DNA of 64,000 nt from Parietichytrium sp. I65-24A. Its lineage: Eukaryota; Sar; Bigyra; Thraustochytrida; Thraustochytriidae. The stretch lies in assembly GCA_012862575.1 (NCBI GenBank), contig BLSF01000019.1, forward strand, positions 62,001-126,000, in the 5' to 3' direction. The notes under the pieces were generated by a model, which saw only the letters and a program-made list of their open reading frames with translations, ran no database searches and was not told the origin of the DNA. This document shows positions 1-8,786 of this stretch, in pieces. Within the stretch, counting starts at the first letter, position 1. Every line of letters starts with the position of its first letter. The position numbers were made by a program, and so were the translations under genes.

Positions 1-468
1 ATGCCTCTCACCATCACCGCCTCCCCTTCGTCTTCGTCCAGCTCCCTCTCCGGAAAGAGGAGAGTGTACACCAAGCCTTCCTGCTACACGAGGCCAGCCA
101 GCAACCTTTCCATCTCTTGCTCTGCTTCATCGACTCTGTCTTATTCGTCGTCCGGAGCGGCTACCACTGTGTTTTCGCCAAAGATGACCGGTGTGCAACC
201 GCAGTCATCCCAGATGTATTTGCCAGGATTGACTCCTCGTTCGAGTTTCCTGGCTTCTCCTGTTATGTACCCGGCCCAGCCTCAGCTTGTCTACCCTGGC
301 GCCTACGTCACTGGAGCTCCAGTCGATACTGTCATGCCTGCCGCTATGCAAATGGCGGCCATGTCAAACCCCGCCCTCTTTGCCGGCCTCAAGCGCCGCC
401 GCTCCGTCAACATGCTCGAAGAGGCATGCATCGCGGAGGCGGTCAAGAGACGCGTGGTGCAGTTCTGA
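1..468 (+). CDS. Ser-rich protein of unknown function (5' end may lie outside window)
   Basis: An open frame of 155 codons begins with ATG at the first base of the window and ends in TGA, so the true start may lie further left. The N-terminal half is rich in Ser, Thr and Ala. The middle (about residues 70-105) is rich in Pro, Tyr, Val and Met, and the C-terminus carries a basic patch, LKRRRSVN, followed by a short amphipathic helix-like end with a second basic run. No known domain was recognised. The basic patch could serve nuclear localisation or be a phosphorylation site (RRRS), which is inference from composition only. Codon use looks like that of the neighbouring genes, with many C- or G-ending codons, which supports real coding. 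Confidence 0.55.
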   Translation: MPLTITASPSSSSSSLSGKRRVYTKPSCYTRPASNLSISCSASSTLSYSSSGAATTVFSPKMTGVQPQSSQMYLPGLTPRSSFLASPVMYPAQPQLVYPGAYVTGAPVDTVMPAAMQMAAMSNPALFAGLKRRRSVNMLEEACIAEAVKRRVVQF

Positions 469-924
469 ACAACAACTTCTATGTCCTACTCCTCACCCTG
501 TGTAATTGTAACTATTTATTCTGGCTTTTGCTTTTCACCCGAGTCATCTCCTCTGTTGTTTTGCTCAAGGGCCCCTTTCTCTCTTGTCAATCAATCCAAA
601 AGTGGTAGACTGCCCAAAAGATACTCGTGGATCACGTAATTCTTCTAAGCTGCCTACAACTCGTGGTTTTGTAGCGTGTCCAATATGTCCCATGAGCTTT
701 ACCTATCTAATCGTGGAATCATAGTGTGCGCTGTGGGGTCTGTGGGCCATCAACACAATCAACTGTGAAAGAGAGTCAAGTCGCTGAGTGTGACCTACTC
801 AGAGGCTCAGTCTAGTACAGCGCGCACACAACCGACATGCGGACTCGCGAGGCTCCTGTCACCAGCCGCTCAAGCAAAGCTCGGCAGTGAGCGCAACACC
901 CGGGTGCGAAGGGGGTTGCGGAAT
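469..924. other. intergenic, no gene seen
   Basis: This holds the 3' flank of the Ser-rich gene and the 5' flank of the UBA-like gene. No AATAAA lies near the first stop codon. A frame open from 790 could extend the next gene upstream, but only from a GTG, so it was not used. Confidence 0.5.
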
Positions 925-1428
925 ATGGAGGACATAGACATGGACGCAGGCATGGAGACGCCAACGCTGCAAGCTCTCGTGGAGCTCGGCGGTCTGCTCG
1001 GCGCGGAGGCAGCCGAGAGCGTGGTGCAAGCGCAAGTGGAAACCCTGCCCCGGCACACGCTGTTGGATGCCCTTCAGCGCCCTGCCGAAACGCTGCAGAT
1101 CTTGAGCGACTCTGGCGGCAACGCCCGTTTGCTGGAGGCTGTCATGCAAGCTGAGGACGCGGAGAGCTCGCTGGAGATGCAGCAGACGGAGATGCGGGAC
1201 GTGGCGAGGCTGGCAGAGCTGTGTGGAGGCGACATGGACTGTGCCAGGGACGTTCTGCATAGTGCAGGTGGAGACCTGCGGGCGGCCGAAGCCATGCTGG
1301 GTGGCGGCGGCGAAGAACGCGATTTGAAGGAGCTCACCGAGCTCTGTGGCGGGAACAGGGAGTTCGCAGAGTCTATATACGCCGGCGCGGGGAAGAATGT
1401 GACGCTGGCGCGCTCGCTGATTGAGTGA
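925..1428 (+). CDS. UBA-like helical repeat protein
   Basis: The 167-residue acidic protein starts at the first in-frame ATG; the frame is open further upstream but without an ATG. Two C-terminal segments of about 34 residues are clear repeats of one another. Each has a LAELCGG or LTELCGG turn, then an A-rich helix and an AGGDL or AGKNV turn, then a last helix ending near Leu-Gly or Leu-Ile. This spacing (helix, GG turn, helix, AGG turn, helix) resembles UBA/CUE-type three-helix bundles that bind ubiquitin. A weaker third copy may sit near residues 10-40. The ubiquitin link is inference; no other domain is visible. The gene converges on the RING-H2 gene 135 bp away, and an AATAAA lies 24 bp past the stop. 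Confidence 0.65.
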   Translation: MEDIDMDAGMETPTLQALVELGGLLGAEAAESVVQAQVETLPRHTLLDALQRPAETLQILSDSGGNARLLEAVMQAEDAESSLEMQQTEMRDVARLAELCGGDMDCARDVLHSAGGDLRAAEAMLGGGGEERDLKELTELCGGNREFAESIYAGAGKNVTLARSLIE

Positions 1429-1451
1429 ATGTGCATGCTGGCGCGCAGGGA

Positions 1452-1457
1452 AATAAA
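1452..1457 (+). terminator. poly(A) signal AATAAA of the UBA-like gene
   Basis: A canonical AATAAA lies 24 bp beyond the stop codon at 1428, in the short convergent gap to the RING-H2 gene. Confidence 0.6.
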
Positions 1458-1499
1458 GTTGAGGTGGTCTGAACATGAATGAATGACAATTGACAGTCT

Positions 1500-1505
1500 T
1501 TTATT
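1500..1505 (-). terminator. poly(A) signal AATAAA of the RING-H2 gene
   Basis: AATAAA on the minus strand lies 59 bp past the stop of the RING-H2 gene. The two convergent transcripts probably end within about 50 bp of each other, possibly overlapping. Confidence 0.55.
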
Positions 1506-1563
1506 AAAAAATAATATGGAAAAATAATTACTGAGAAACTGTTCGGTATACGCTTGTTCCTCT

Positions 1564-3768
1564 TCACTCAACCTGGTACTTACAGACTGGGCATACGGTT
1601 GCAGCTGCCAGCCAGCGATCGATACAGTCAGTGTGGAAGAAATGAAAGCATGGCAAGGTGCGCAAAAGATCGGTCGAAGTATAGCTTTCCATGCATATGC
1701 AGCACTCCGTCTCCTTGCGCCGCCCAGCGCACTCCTTCACCTCGCCATATGTACAGACAGGCAATCTTATCAGCGCCTGCGGGTCCACGCCACGCTGCCT
1801 TTCGAGGCTGGGAACGATCGCGAGGACAAGGTTGTCGGCAGCATTAAAGTCCAGCTCCAGATTTGAATGCAACGGAAACACGCGCAAAGAGCTGTGCAAA
1901 ATCATGGCACGCGGGTCGCCCATAGGAACTACGCCAATTACTTCTCGAAGCTCCTGAAGAAAAATGACGCTGGGGCGAGTTGCAGTTTCCACGCTCTGCG
2001 ACATGCGGTCAACGGACTGCCACATCGGGTGGCGGGAGTTCGCCAAAGGCTGGCCACAAGGGCAACGGTATATCAAACACGGCCGCGAACGCACCAAGCT
2101 GGGCGGAGCGAACAGCGACGGCGTTGGCGTCCATAATGGCGGCGACACGAGCGAGCCGCATCGAAGGCAGCGATCGCCTCTGTTGAGGCGAAAGTTGGAA
2201 CCCGCCGCTCCGCCTGAAGTTATGGGCGAGTTGGCAATGTAGCCCTGCGGAATGCTGCTCTCCCGAATCTGTGCATCAGGTCCCAGCTCTTGGTTTGGCG
2301 ACGCCAGGCGACCCACGGGCTCGTTTCTGCCTACCGTGGGCCCATCGTGCTCAACAGCTGTTCCTCCAACTATCACCACGCCAACACTGTGATTCTGCCC
2401 CCCCATGGAGGCCCTTGATTGTGAAAGTTCGCTCAAAGGAGAGGGCTCCATTCCCACAACTTTCCACTCCACCAATACCACCTCGCTAATGGAGAGCCCC
2501 TCACTGGCAAAGTTTTTGCTGATCTGCTTTTGGCCACAAGCCTCTGGCCCGGAAGACTGTGGTCCAGGTCCGTTCTTTTCAAAGTATTGCAGCCGGGCTC
2601 GTCGCATCACATCCCGTTTATCCGAGTCAAACTCGGCAACCTCCTTTTGCAGCTCCGCCGATGTCACTTGCTGTGGAGACCGAGCGACTTGAATCTGGCG
2701 CGTGAAGACGGGTACCGACACAACCCACCCCATCTCAACATATGCAGGGACTCTGCGAGACATGACCTCCCGGAGAGCAAACTCCGCAGCTTCGCGGGTC
2801 ACCCCAACCAGGCTCTCGGCCACTGGCACCATGCGAACTCTCTCCGCGGCTTCCAAACACCCGCCACACTGATCCAGCTCAAAGTGCAGCTCAGTTTCTG
2901 CTCCCAAAAACCCTTGCTGCGGCGAACAAGCCTTTACCAAAAGCCAGTGATTCGCTCTTCCGCCGTGGATCGCCTGGCCCTCCGTTAAGTGAATCTTCGC
3001 TCCGGCTCCGCGTGCTCGCGCGACCAGTCCGCTCACAACTCCTAGACAGTCAGACTCGGTCATATCTGGCTGAGATAACGACTCGCCGTCCACCCGGTCT
3101 GTAGGGTCTGTTCTCACGGGCACCAAAAGCACCTTGTCGAGTTCGCCAACACCGCCAACGCCGCCCGGTCCGCCACTGCTCCCGTTGAAAGCGCACTTAA
3201 TCTCTACTTTGGTCTTACCACCGACAAACCTCCCGATCACGCCGCGCGGCTCGGTCCGCGATACCTTAAACCGGCTCCCGGCGAGGACCATCCCCTCCAT
3301 GGCCAAATCTGACCGTCCTGCGAACAGCCGCTGCGCAGCGTCAAGCCCCTCCGCCCACGCCCCACCTTCGTCACTCTCCTCGCTACCGTCACTCTTCCTG
3401 CTCTTCCTGCTTTTCACAGCATCGCCAGAGTCACCGTCCACGCTGTCTCCGATGCCGTCACTTTCTGCGCCAGCGTCGTATGCGGGGACGCCCGCCAAGT
3501 GGTGAAGCTGCTCAAGCTCCAGGGTCGCGAGAGGCACCGGAGACGCCGAGAGCACGGCGCTTCGCCACTCGGACGTGCCGCCGCCAGGATGCTGGTTGCC
3601 CATGCCGCCGGGACGAGCCGCTGCTGGGACGCTCCGGGCGGGCCTGTCACTCGAGGACACGAGAGAGTCCCCGTCGGGGGTCTGTGGACTGCGGACTGCG
3701 GACTGCAGACTGGTGTTGGATTCGCCTTGTTGCTCAGACTTTGATTGTTTACAGTCGATGTGTCTCAT
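1564..3768 (-). CDS. RING-H2 finger protein, probable E3 ubiquitin ligase
   Basis: The 734-residue protein ends in a clear RING-H2 finger (about residues 688-734). The ligands run in order CCIC, then PC-F-H, FFH, TDC, VC and PVC, the C3H2C3 pattern of E2-binding ligases. A second Cys cluster (CLRCG and CPCG, about residues 545-580) may be another zinc site. The N-terminal 150 residues are Ser-, Gly- and Asp-rich and probably disordered. The middle has a charged, helix-prone stretch near residues 330-400. No transmembrane helix is obvious, so a cytosolic or nuclear ligase is likely. The start is the first ATG and the finger is at the extreme C-terminus. The substrate cannot be inferred. Confidence 0.85.
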   Translation of the reverse strand: MRHIDCKQSKSEQQGESNTSLQSAVRSPQTPDGDSLVSSSDRPARSVPAAARPGGMGNQHPGGGTSEWRSAVLSASPVPLATLELEQLHHLAGVPAYDAGAESDGIGDSVDGDSGDAVKSRKSRKSDGSEESDEGGAWAEGLDAAQRLFAGRSDLAMEGMVLAGSRFKVSRTEPRGVIGRFVGGKTKVEIKCAFNGSSGGPGGVGGVGELDKVLLVPVRTDPTDRVDGESLSQPDMTESDCLGVVSGLVARARGAGAKIHLTEGQAIHGGRANHWLLVKACSPQQGFLGAETELHFELDQCGGCLEAAERVRMVPVAESLVGVTREAAEFALREVMSRRVPAYVEMGWVVSVPVFTRQIQVARSPQQVTSAELQKEVAEFDSDKRDVMRRARLQYFEKNGPGPQSSGPEACGQKQISKNFASEGLSISEVVLVEWKVVGMEPSPLSELSQSRASMGGQNHSVGVVIVGGTAVEHDGPTVGRNEPVGRLASPNQELGPDAQIRESSIPQGYIANSPITSGGAAGSNFRLNRGDRCLRCGSLVSPPLWTPTPSLFAPPSLVRSRPCLIYRCPCGQPLANSRHPMWQSVDRMSQSVETATRPSVIFLQELREVIGVVPMGDPRAMILHSSLRVFPLHSNLELDFNAADNLVLAIVPSLERQRGVDPQALIRLPVCTYGEVKECAGRRKETECCICMESYTSTDLLRTLPCFHFFHTDCIDRWLAAATVCPVCKYQVE

Positions 3769-4187
3769 GTCTCAATCAATGTCCACGCTCAAGAATAAGA
3801 GGGTGTGCTAGGATAACCTAACGTGTCGCTTTGGGACCTTCGGAACTTTGTAGTTATGAGACCTTGGCCTTTGGAAACGGGGGAAGAGATGTACCTGCCT
3901 TGGAAAGGCGAGTTTGGCAAGTGGTGCTCGGATTCTCTGAGCGATGGATTTATTGCTTCAACTTCCGGCAGTATGCTTTGGATCATTCAAGTAAGGATTT
4001 GTTGTGAAAAAAGCAGCTTTTCTTTTTCCTATTCTGGTTCATCCGGAAGTGGTCATACTTGATGGGCCAAGACCGACATGAGTTGACAGCGAACTCGTCA
4101 TAATCTTTTTGCTGGCGTGCAAGGCAAGGCAAGGCAAAGCAAGGCAAGGTTTCTCGGGTGGACGCAAGTTGAAACGTGAGGAGCCGG
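3769..4187. other. intergenic: RING-H2 promoter and F-box 3' flank
   Basis: Between two minus-strand genes. The only notable content is the GCAAG-type short repeat at 4119-4149; no open frame here looks coding. Confidence 0.5.
4119..4149. repeat. short tandem repeat, unit GCAAG/GCAAA
   Basis: About six imperfect copies of a 5-bp GCAAG unit lie just downstream of the F-box gene. Confidence 0.7.
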
Positions 4188-5249
4188 TTAGTAGTCTTCA
4201 AAGTGGGCAAGTGCGTCTCGGAGACTGTTCCGCACGGACTCAAGGCGCGATACGTGAGCGACAACATCGTCCTCGTGTGAAAATGTTGGGCGCTTTGTGC
4301 CAAAGGAGACAAAGCACGGGTGTTTTGCAGTTGTAGAGGGAAATTGACCCGTCCGGTACCAAAAGGCCATGTCGCTACTGAAAGGCTGGGCAAACGTGTC
4401 CAATGCCACAGCTGATATACTTGCCGCAATGCGGCTGTCCCTGCGGGCGTTCGCAATGTCCTCCATAGACCTCCAGATGGTCAAATTCTTGTATGCGCAC
4501 AGCAAAAATGTGTACCGCATATATTCCTCCTTCGGGTCCAGCCGAATGACATCTACCGCGTAGCCAATGAACCCCTCCGCCGCAATCCGAGGCATTTCCA
4601 GTGCAGGGTTTGAGCTCAAAAGAGAAGAGATGTTATCTTGGCTGTAGAAGGACATTGGCCCTACATATTTTGTCACCTTACGAAAGATGATTGCATCCTG
4701 TGTTCTAGAGAGGATGACTGTCGACATTGCGAGCTGCCTGTGCGAACTAACGGCGATGGCGGTCGCTGCATCCGGAAAACTACCAATGTTGGCCACGATG
4801 TTCACTACCGACCCTTTCGGCATGTGGCAGATGGCTCTCAAGATCCGACATAGGCATTGATAATGCCGGAGCTCCGCCTCGTGAGAGAGCAGCAATAGTT
4901 TGAGGTACTTGCGTTTCATCTGCGCCGATTGATAATCCGCTGCGGAAAGACGGAGAGACAGCGCACTATAGTGTCCCTTCCACAGTTCCGTTTGGTGCAC
5001 CGGTATTTTCAGGAAACCGTGCAGCGTCTTGCACGTTGCGCTTGCTCGCGCCAGAGACTTGGGGTCCAGAAAACCCAACACTCGCAAGGTGACGTCCTCG
5101 GAAAGATGTGGGAAATAAGAAAACCGAAATGCGCGCGGCGGCCGGCTGGAAGCGTTCGTCTCCAGCTCGTTGGCCACCTTCTGCCACAAGTCCGCAAAGC
5201 TGAGCCGCAGTGCGCTCGCACGAAGCATGCTCTCGCTACTGATCGTCAT
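4188..5249 (-). CDS. F-box protein
   Basis: The 353-residue protein has an F-box-like motif at about residues 47-95: FPHLSEDVTLRVLGFLD, then a Lys-Ser-Leu-Ala-Arg-Ala-Ser turn and CKTLHGFL. F-boxes bind Skp1 and recruit substrates to SCF ubiquitin ligases. The rest (about 100-353) is predicted helical, with many Ala, Leu, Arg and Ser; no WD40, LRR or Kelch repeats are visible, so the substrate-binding module is unidentified. The start is the first ATG (MTISSESML). The gene lies behind the RING-H2 gene on the same strand, but the 420-bp gap gives no evidence for cotranscription. Confidence 0.75.
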   Translation of the reverse strand: MTISSESMLRASALRLSFADLWQKVANELETNASSRPPRAFRFSYFPHLSEDVTLRVLGFLDPKSLARASATCKTLHGFLKIPVHQTELWKGHYSALSLRLSAADYQSAQMKRKYLKLLLLSHEAELRHYQCLCRILRAICHMPKGSVVNIVANIGSFPDAATAIAVSSHRQLAMSTVILSRTQDAIIFRKVTKYVGPMSFYSQDNISSLLSSNPALEMPRIAAEGFIGYAVDVIRLDPKEEYMRYTFLLCAYKNLTIWRSMEDIANARRDSRIAASISAVALDTFAQPFSSDMAFWYRTGQFPSTTAKHPCFVSFGTKRPTFSHEDDVVAHVSRLESVRNSLRDALAHFEDY

Positions 5250-5866
5250 GGCATCTGCTCCCCTTTATGCCCTCGCCTACCTCCGCCCACACCCAAAGCG
5301 GCACTGCGCGGATTGACCGGGCCGCTGCTCTTTCGCACAGCTCGTTTCACAAGACTCTATGGATGCCATGGAATGCCAATGTCTGAGCGCTTGCATGTCA
5401 AAATCCGATTCAACACTTGTCCTATTCTTACACGTACTAGACTCGGACTGGTGACCTTGCAATAGCGAAAATTATTCAGAACGCTAATGTGTTGGTCTCC
5501 ATCTTCCTGGCCAGCAGATTACGTTTTTTCGTAAGCGCCTCTCCGAGACTTTTCCTGGCGGCGGTAAAACACTCGTAGGAGCGTCTTTGAGTCGTACCAG
5601 TCGTAGCCCAAAGTCACCAAAATTTGGGCGAACGGAGAAAATGGAGAGCAGCGTTTTGCCAAACATACAGTGACCATGATGATTCTATTGCTCTCCCCGG
5701 ACAGTGATCGCTTTCTTCTTTTATAAAGCGACCAACAAGGCCCATGATCCCCAGTCGTTCACGTTTTCAGAAACTTTGCAGAACTTGTTTTGCAATGGCA
5801 CAGAAATGGCAGGATTCGCGAGAAGCGTGTAGCTTTTATTATTGGCATTATTGTTATAAAGATCAA
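5250..5866. other. intergenic, no gene seen
   Basis: F-box promoter side and 3' flank of the C3orf33-like gene. Only short open frames of about 60 codons are present, with no motif. Confidence 0.5.
5835..5840 (-). terminator. poly(A) signal AATAAA of the C3orf33-like gene
   Basis: AATAAA on the minus strand, 27 bp beyond the stop codon at 5867. Confidence 0.6.
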
Positions 5867-6754
5867 TCATGAGGTTTTCCTCGCCGGAAAAATGCGCGAA
5901 GCGAGTCTGGAGAAAAGAGAAGGCTTTCCAGATGATTGCTCAGCAGTGGAGTCTACAGCTTGCTGTTCCGCAGACGAAGAGCGCTTTTGAGAGCGCTCCA
6001 TCTCCAACAGAAACGCGTCCATCTCGCGTATGTGCTCCAGACTCTGTGAACAAAATTCCCCGGGTTGGTCTTCTGGATGAGGTTCGACTTGACCAGTTGA
6101 GACGAGGTGCAAAGCAAAGTTGGACATCCTATGTCCTCGAAGGCGCTGCAGCCAGGAAATGGAATGATCAAGGAACCGGATGTGGCCAACAATAGAACTA
6201 TTTTGCGCATCTGGTGGACCTGGGTACCTCTCAATAAACAGTGGCTTCACCTCGACGCGGTTGCCGGAATTGAGATACGTAATGCTCACGCGTCCTGTGT
6301 GGTCACGGAGTATTGCGCCATCATGTCCAGGCGACTTGACCCCAAATAATCTAACGTCCAGCTGGTGTTCAGGGGCTTGCGAAATAAAAAATCGCGGAAC
6401 ATAAGCAGGCTGGTGAACTACTTTAGCATGCACGAAACCGCCAGTTCGATGAAATTGCCTGATTTGCACCGGCAACGGCTTTCGTCCTTCAAAAACGGAC
6501 CTTGGGATCGCGTTCACCGACCTCACCTGCCTCGTGTTTCCAAACGCGTAAAACATGAACGCCGCGCTCCCTGCAATTAACAAAACATTGGCCAGCCGCA
6601 CAGCTTGCCAGTGCTTATCCATACACGTCGTAATCGTGTCCACACTCTCTTTCCACCCTTCCTTCCGCACGCTCCCTGCCGCGCCTAGGCCATCGGCGCT
6701 CTTTTGCTCCCACGGATCCCCCCGCGGCTCTGCCTCATCTACCTGCCCAGCCAT
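5867..6754 (-). CDS. single-pass membrane protein, C3orf33-like (tentative)
   Basis: The 295-residue frame starts at the first ATG (MAGQVDEAE); the frame is open 63 codons further upstream, but only from a GTG. A hydrophilic N-terminus of 50 residues precedes one hydrophobic helix (about residues 51-72, AVRLANVLLIAGSAAFMFYA). After it comes a beta-rich segment (about 85-230) with alternating hydrophobic residues and an RFFISQAPEH turn. A charged Ser-rich tail follows. One anchor plus a staphylococcal-nuclease/OB-like segment is the layout of animal C3orf33 proteins, and the assignment rests on layout and a weak resemblance only. Catalytic nuclease residues were not recognised. It could be a lineage-specific mitochondrial or ER membrane protein instead. 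Confidence 0.5.
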   Translation of the reverse strand: MAGQVDEAEPRGDPWEQKSADGLGAAGSVRKEGWKESVDTITTCMDKHWQAVRLANVLLIAGSAAFMFYAFGNTRQVRSVNAIPRSVFEGRKPLPVQIRQFHRTGGFVHAKVVHQPAYVPRFFISQAPEHQLDVRLFGVKSPGHDGAILRDHTGRVSITYLNSGNRVEVKPLFIERYPGPPDAQNSSIVGHIRFLDHSISWLQRLRGHRMSNFALHLVSTGQVEPHPEDQPGEFCSQSLEHIREMDAFLLEMERSQKRSSSAEQQAVDSTAEQSSGKPSLFSRLASRIFPARKTS

Positions 6755-7026
6755 CTTCCCGGAAGCCCTCACGCATGTCCCTGCCGGCGCTTCTTCAGGG
6801 TCGCTCCCTCCTTCCCTCCTTGCGCTCTCCTTTTTCGCCCTCGCTCGCTCTTTCACCTTGTCAGTCTCTCGATCTTCAAAGTCTTCCACTCTTGTTCCAC
6901 TCTTGTTCCACTCTTCCACTTGCCACTGCACTCTTTCCAGCACTCATTTTTCACGCACAAATCACAACTCAGGATGACTCAGTCACATCACATACACTTT
7001 TGCAACATTTACAGCACATGTAGTAG

Positions 7027-7065
7027 TGTAGGTGATGTATGTAGGTGATGTAGGTGATGTAGGTG
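7027..7065. repeat. tandem repeat, unit GTAGGTGAT
   Basis: Three to four imperfect copies of a 9-12 bp GTAGGTGATGTA unit in the divergent promoter interval. Confidence 0.7.
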
Positions 7066-7244
7066 CGAGCGGTAGCATGCGGTAGCTCTGTACTTGGCAG
7101 AGATGGCACGTAACGCTGTCGGAGATATGACGAGAGGATTATCGAGACGAGGACGCCTCTGTGACGAAGCTGGCGCACACATGCTCATACTCTTACAACA
7201 CTTACAACTCTTACTCTTGTGCATTTTCGTGCTCTTGCATCTGT

Positions 7245-7260
7245 TACTGACAGTGAGTAC
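7245..7260 (+). promoter_or_regulatory. shared 16-bp promoter motif TACTGACAGTGAGTAC, copy 1
   Basis: An exact 16-bp match to a site at 11167-11182 upstream of the PRPP synthetase gene. It sits about 290 bp before the NIPA start codon. The match is seen directly; a regulatory role is inferred. Confidence 0.45.
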
Positions 7261-7289
7261 AGCTGTTGTTGCCGTGAGTGAGGGGCGCG

Positions 7290-7299
7290 TACTCAGTAC
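7290..7299 (+). promoter_or_regulatory. TACTCAGTAC element, copy 1
   Basis: A ten-base near-palindrome found six times in the window. Here it lies 238-247 bp upstream of the NIPA ATG. Confidence 0.45.
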
Positions 7300-7536
7300 T
7301 GTGGGACTTGTGAGAGACTTGTGGGTTTCGAGCGGGTTTGGCTGTGGGGGCTGTTGTTTCCCGCTCACGGAGTCTGAGCCTCTGAGAGGCGTGAAAGGCT
7401 GGTCGGCGTCGGAGTGTTGGTGGGTTGATCAAAACATCAAAACATCAAAACAAGAAAACAGCGAGGCGCTTGGCTGAGAGTAAGAGCGCCACCTGGGTGC
7501 ACGCTGGTTTTGCAGGCGTTCGAGGAGCGCGATCAT

Positions 7537-8535
7537 ATGGTACGCCGGGAGGAGGCGTTGGTGGCAGTGCGACTGTTGTTGCCGCTAGTGGCGCTCGCAC
7601 TCTGGGAAGGAGTAAAGCTGATTCCGAGCAAGTCCAGCGTCGACGGAGGAGGAATGTCTGGGTCGGTGATGATTGGGGTGATGCTGGCGATGACAGCGAG
7701 TGTGATGAACGCGCTCGGGTTGAATCTGCAGAGACTTGGACAAAGTGACCCGTCGAAAAAGTCGCTGAACGCGCTTGGCATTGCGTTGGCCACTTCATCC
7801 GGCTTGGTCGACCTTGTGTCGTTTGGCTTTGCGCCTCAGTCTCTCCTGGCGCCGCTTGGCTCAGTCACCTTGATCGCAAATCTCTGCATCGCTCCGATTC
7901 TGCACGGCGAGCAGCTGTCAAGTGTGGACCTCATGGCCACCGTGCTCGTCTGCTGCGGGATTGCCGTGTGCCTCACCTTTGGCGGAGGTGCCGCTCCTAC
8001 TTACACCCTCGCGGATTTGCAACGCCTTGCAAAGCGCCCAGCCTTTCTCGTGTTCATCACCTTATACCTGGGCGGACTCGCTGCCATGGCATTTCACGTT
8101 GTCAACGGAGAGCGCCGCGGCCGGGGAAAGTCGAAAAAAGTTGCAATCGGTTATCCGGTCATGTCTGGACTTCTAGGAGGCCTCACCACTCTGAGCGCTA
8201 AGCTCTTGACTGAGCTTCTGAAAGTGGCATCCCCAGCGACACACTTTCCCGTCATTGCAGGTATTCTTGCCGTGCTGATTACTTGTGCGGTGAGCCAGGT
8301 GTCGGTGCTGAATGCTGGGATTGGGAAGCATTCTGCCCTTTTTGTGGTTCCAATGTTTTCTGCTTCCATGTTGATGGCCAATTTGTCCGCCGGAATGATG
8401 TTTTTCGACGAGCTGAAGACCTTCAAGGCTCCTCAACTTTTAGGATTTCTAAGTGGCATTGGTCTTGTGGTCGCCGGTGTGTCGACTCTTGCAACCAAGA
8501 AAGAGCCGAAGAAAAAGCATAGCAAGAGCCAGTAG
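7537..8535 (+). CDS. NIPA-type magnesium transporter (DMT superfamily)
   Basis: The 332-residue protein starts at the first in-frame ATG (MVRREEALV). It has about nine hydrophobic segments, as expected for the NIPA family of the drug/metabolite transporter superfamily, which moves Mg2+ and other divalent cations across plasma and endosomal membranes. Family-like segments include LATSSGLVDLVSFGFAPQSL, LGSVTLIANLCIAPILHGE and, in the C-terminal half, a KHSALFVVPMF helix followed by the FFDE turn. The C-terminus is a short Lys-rich tail (KKEPKKKHSKSQ). Its length is close to that of the animal and plant proteins. The ion specificity is family-based inference. The gene converges on PEX3. Confidence 0.8.
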   Translation: MVRREEALVAVRLLLPLVALALWEGVKLIPSKSSVDGGGMSGSVMIGVMLAMTASVMNALGLNLQRLGQSDPSKKSLNALGIALATSSGLVDLVSFGFAPQSLLAPLGSVTLIANLCIAPILHGEQLSSVDLMATVLVCCGIAVCLTFGGGAAPTYTLADLQRLAKRPAFLVFITLYLGGLAAMAFHVVNGERRGRGKSKKVAIGYPVMSGLLGGLTTLSAKLLTELLKVASPATHFPVIAGILAVLITCAVSQVSVLNAGIGKHSALFVVPMFSASMLMANLSAGMMFFDELKTFKAPQLLGFLSGIGLVVAGVSTLATKKEPKKKHSKSQ

Positions 8536-8707
8536 CCGCCATATATTTTTTTGGTCCCACAACAAGTCTCATATATCACATATATCACTATATCCCCCGA
8601 TGTCAGAAATCAAGTGTCCTTGTGTTTTTATATTCCTTTCCTGTTCTCAACTCTAATTTCTGAAGGCCGCGAGGAAGTCACGTGAAAGAAAATTGGAATT
8701 TTAAAAT

Positions 8708-8713
8708 AATAAA
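8708..8713 (+). terminator. candidate poly(A) signal of the NIPA-type gene
   Basis: AATAAA in an AT-rich stretch about 170 bp past the stop, within the convergent gap to PEX3. Confidence 0.4.
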
Positions 8714-8786
8714 AATATTTACGGATCCCAGGGAAAAAAAATGCCTAGCACGAAAAAGGAACTCCAAACACGAAAGAGCGGCGTGG

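Larger units (their letters stand above)
6755..7536. other. divergent promoter region
   Basis: Lies between the divergent C3orf33-like and NIPA-type genes. It holds CTCTTGTTCCA-like direct repeats near 6889-6920, a GTAGGTGAT tandem array (7027-7065), and two promoter-type motifs near 7245-7299. A TTTTGCAG just before 7516 resembles a 3' splice site, so a 5' UTR intron for the NIPA gene is possible. Confidence 0.5.

Noticed and set aside
7094-7477. 127-codon frame upstream of the NIPA-type gene
   Set aside because: No ATG start or domain, and it lies in a repeat-rich promoter interval.
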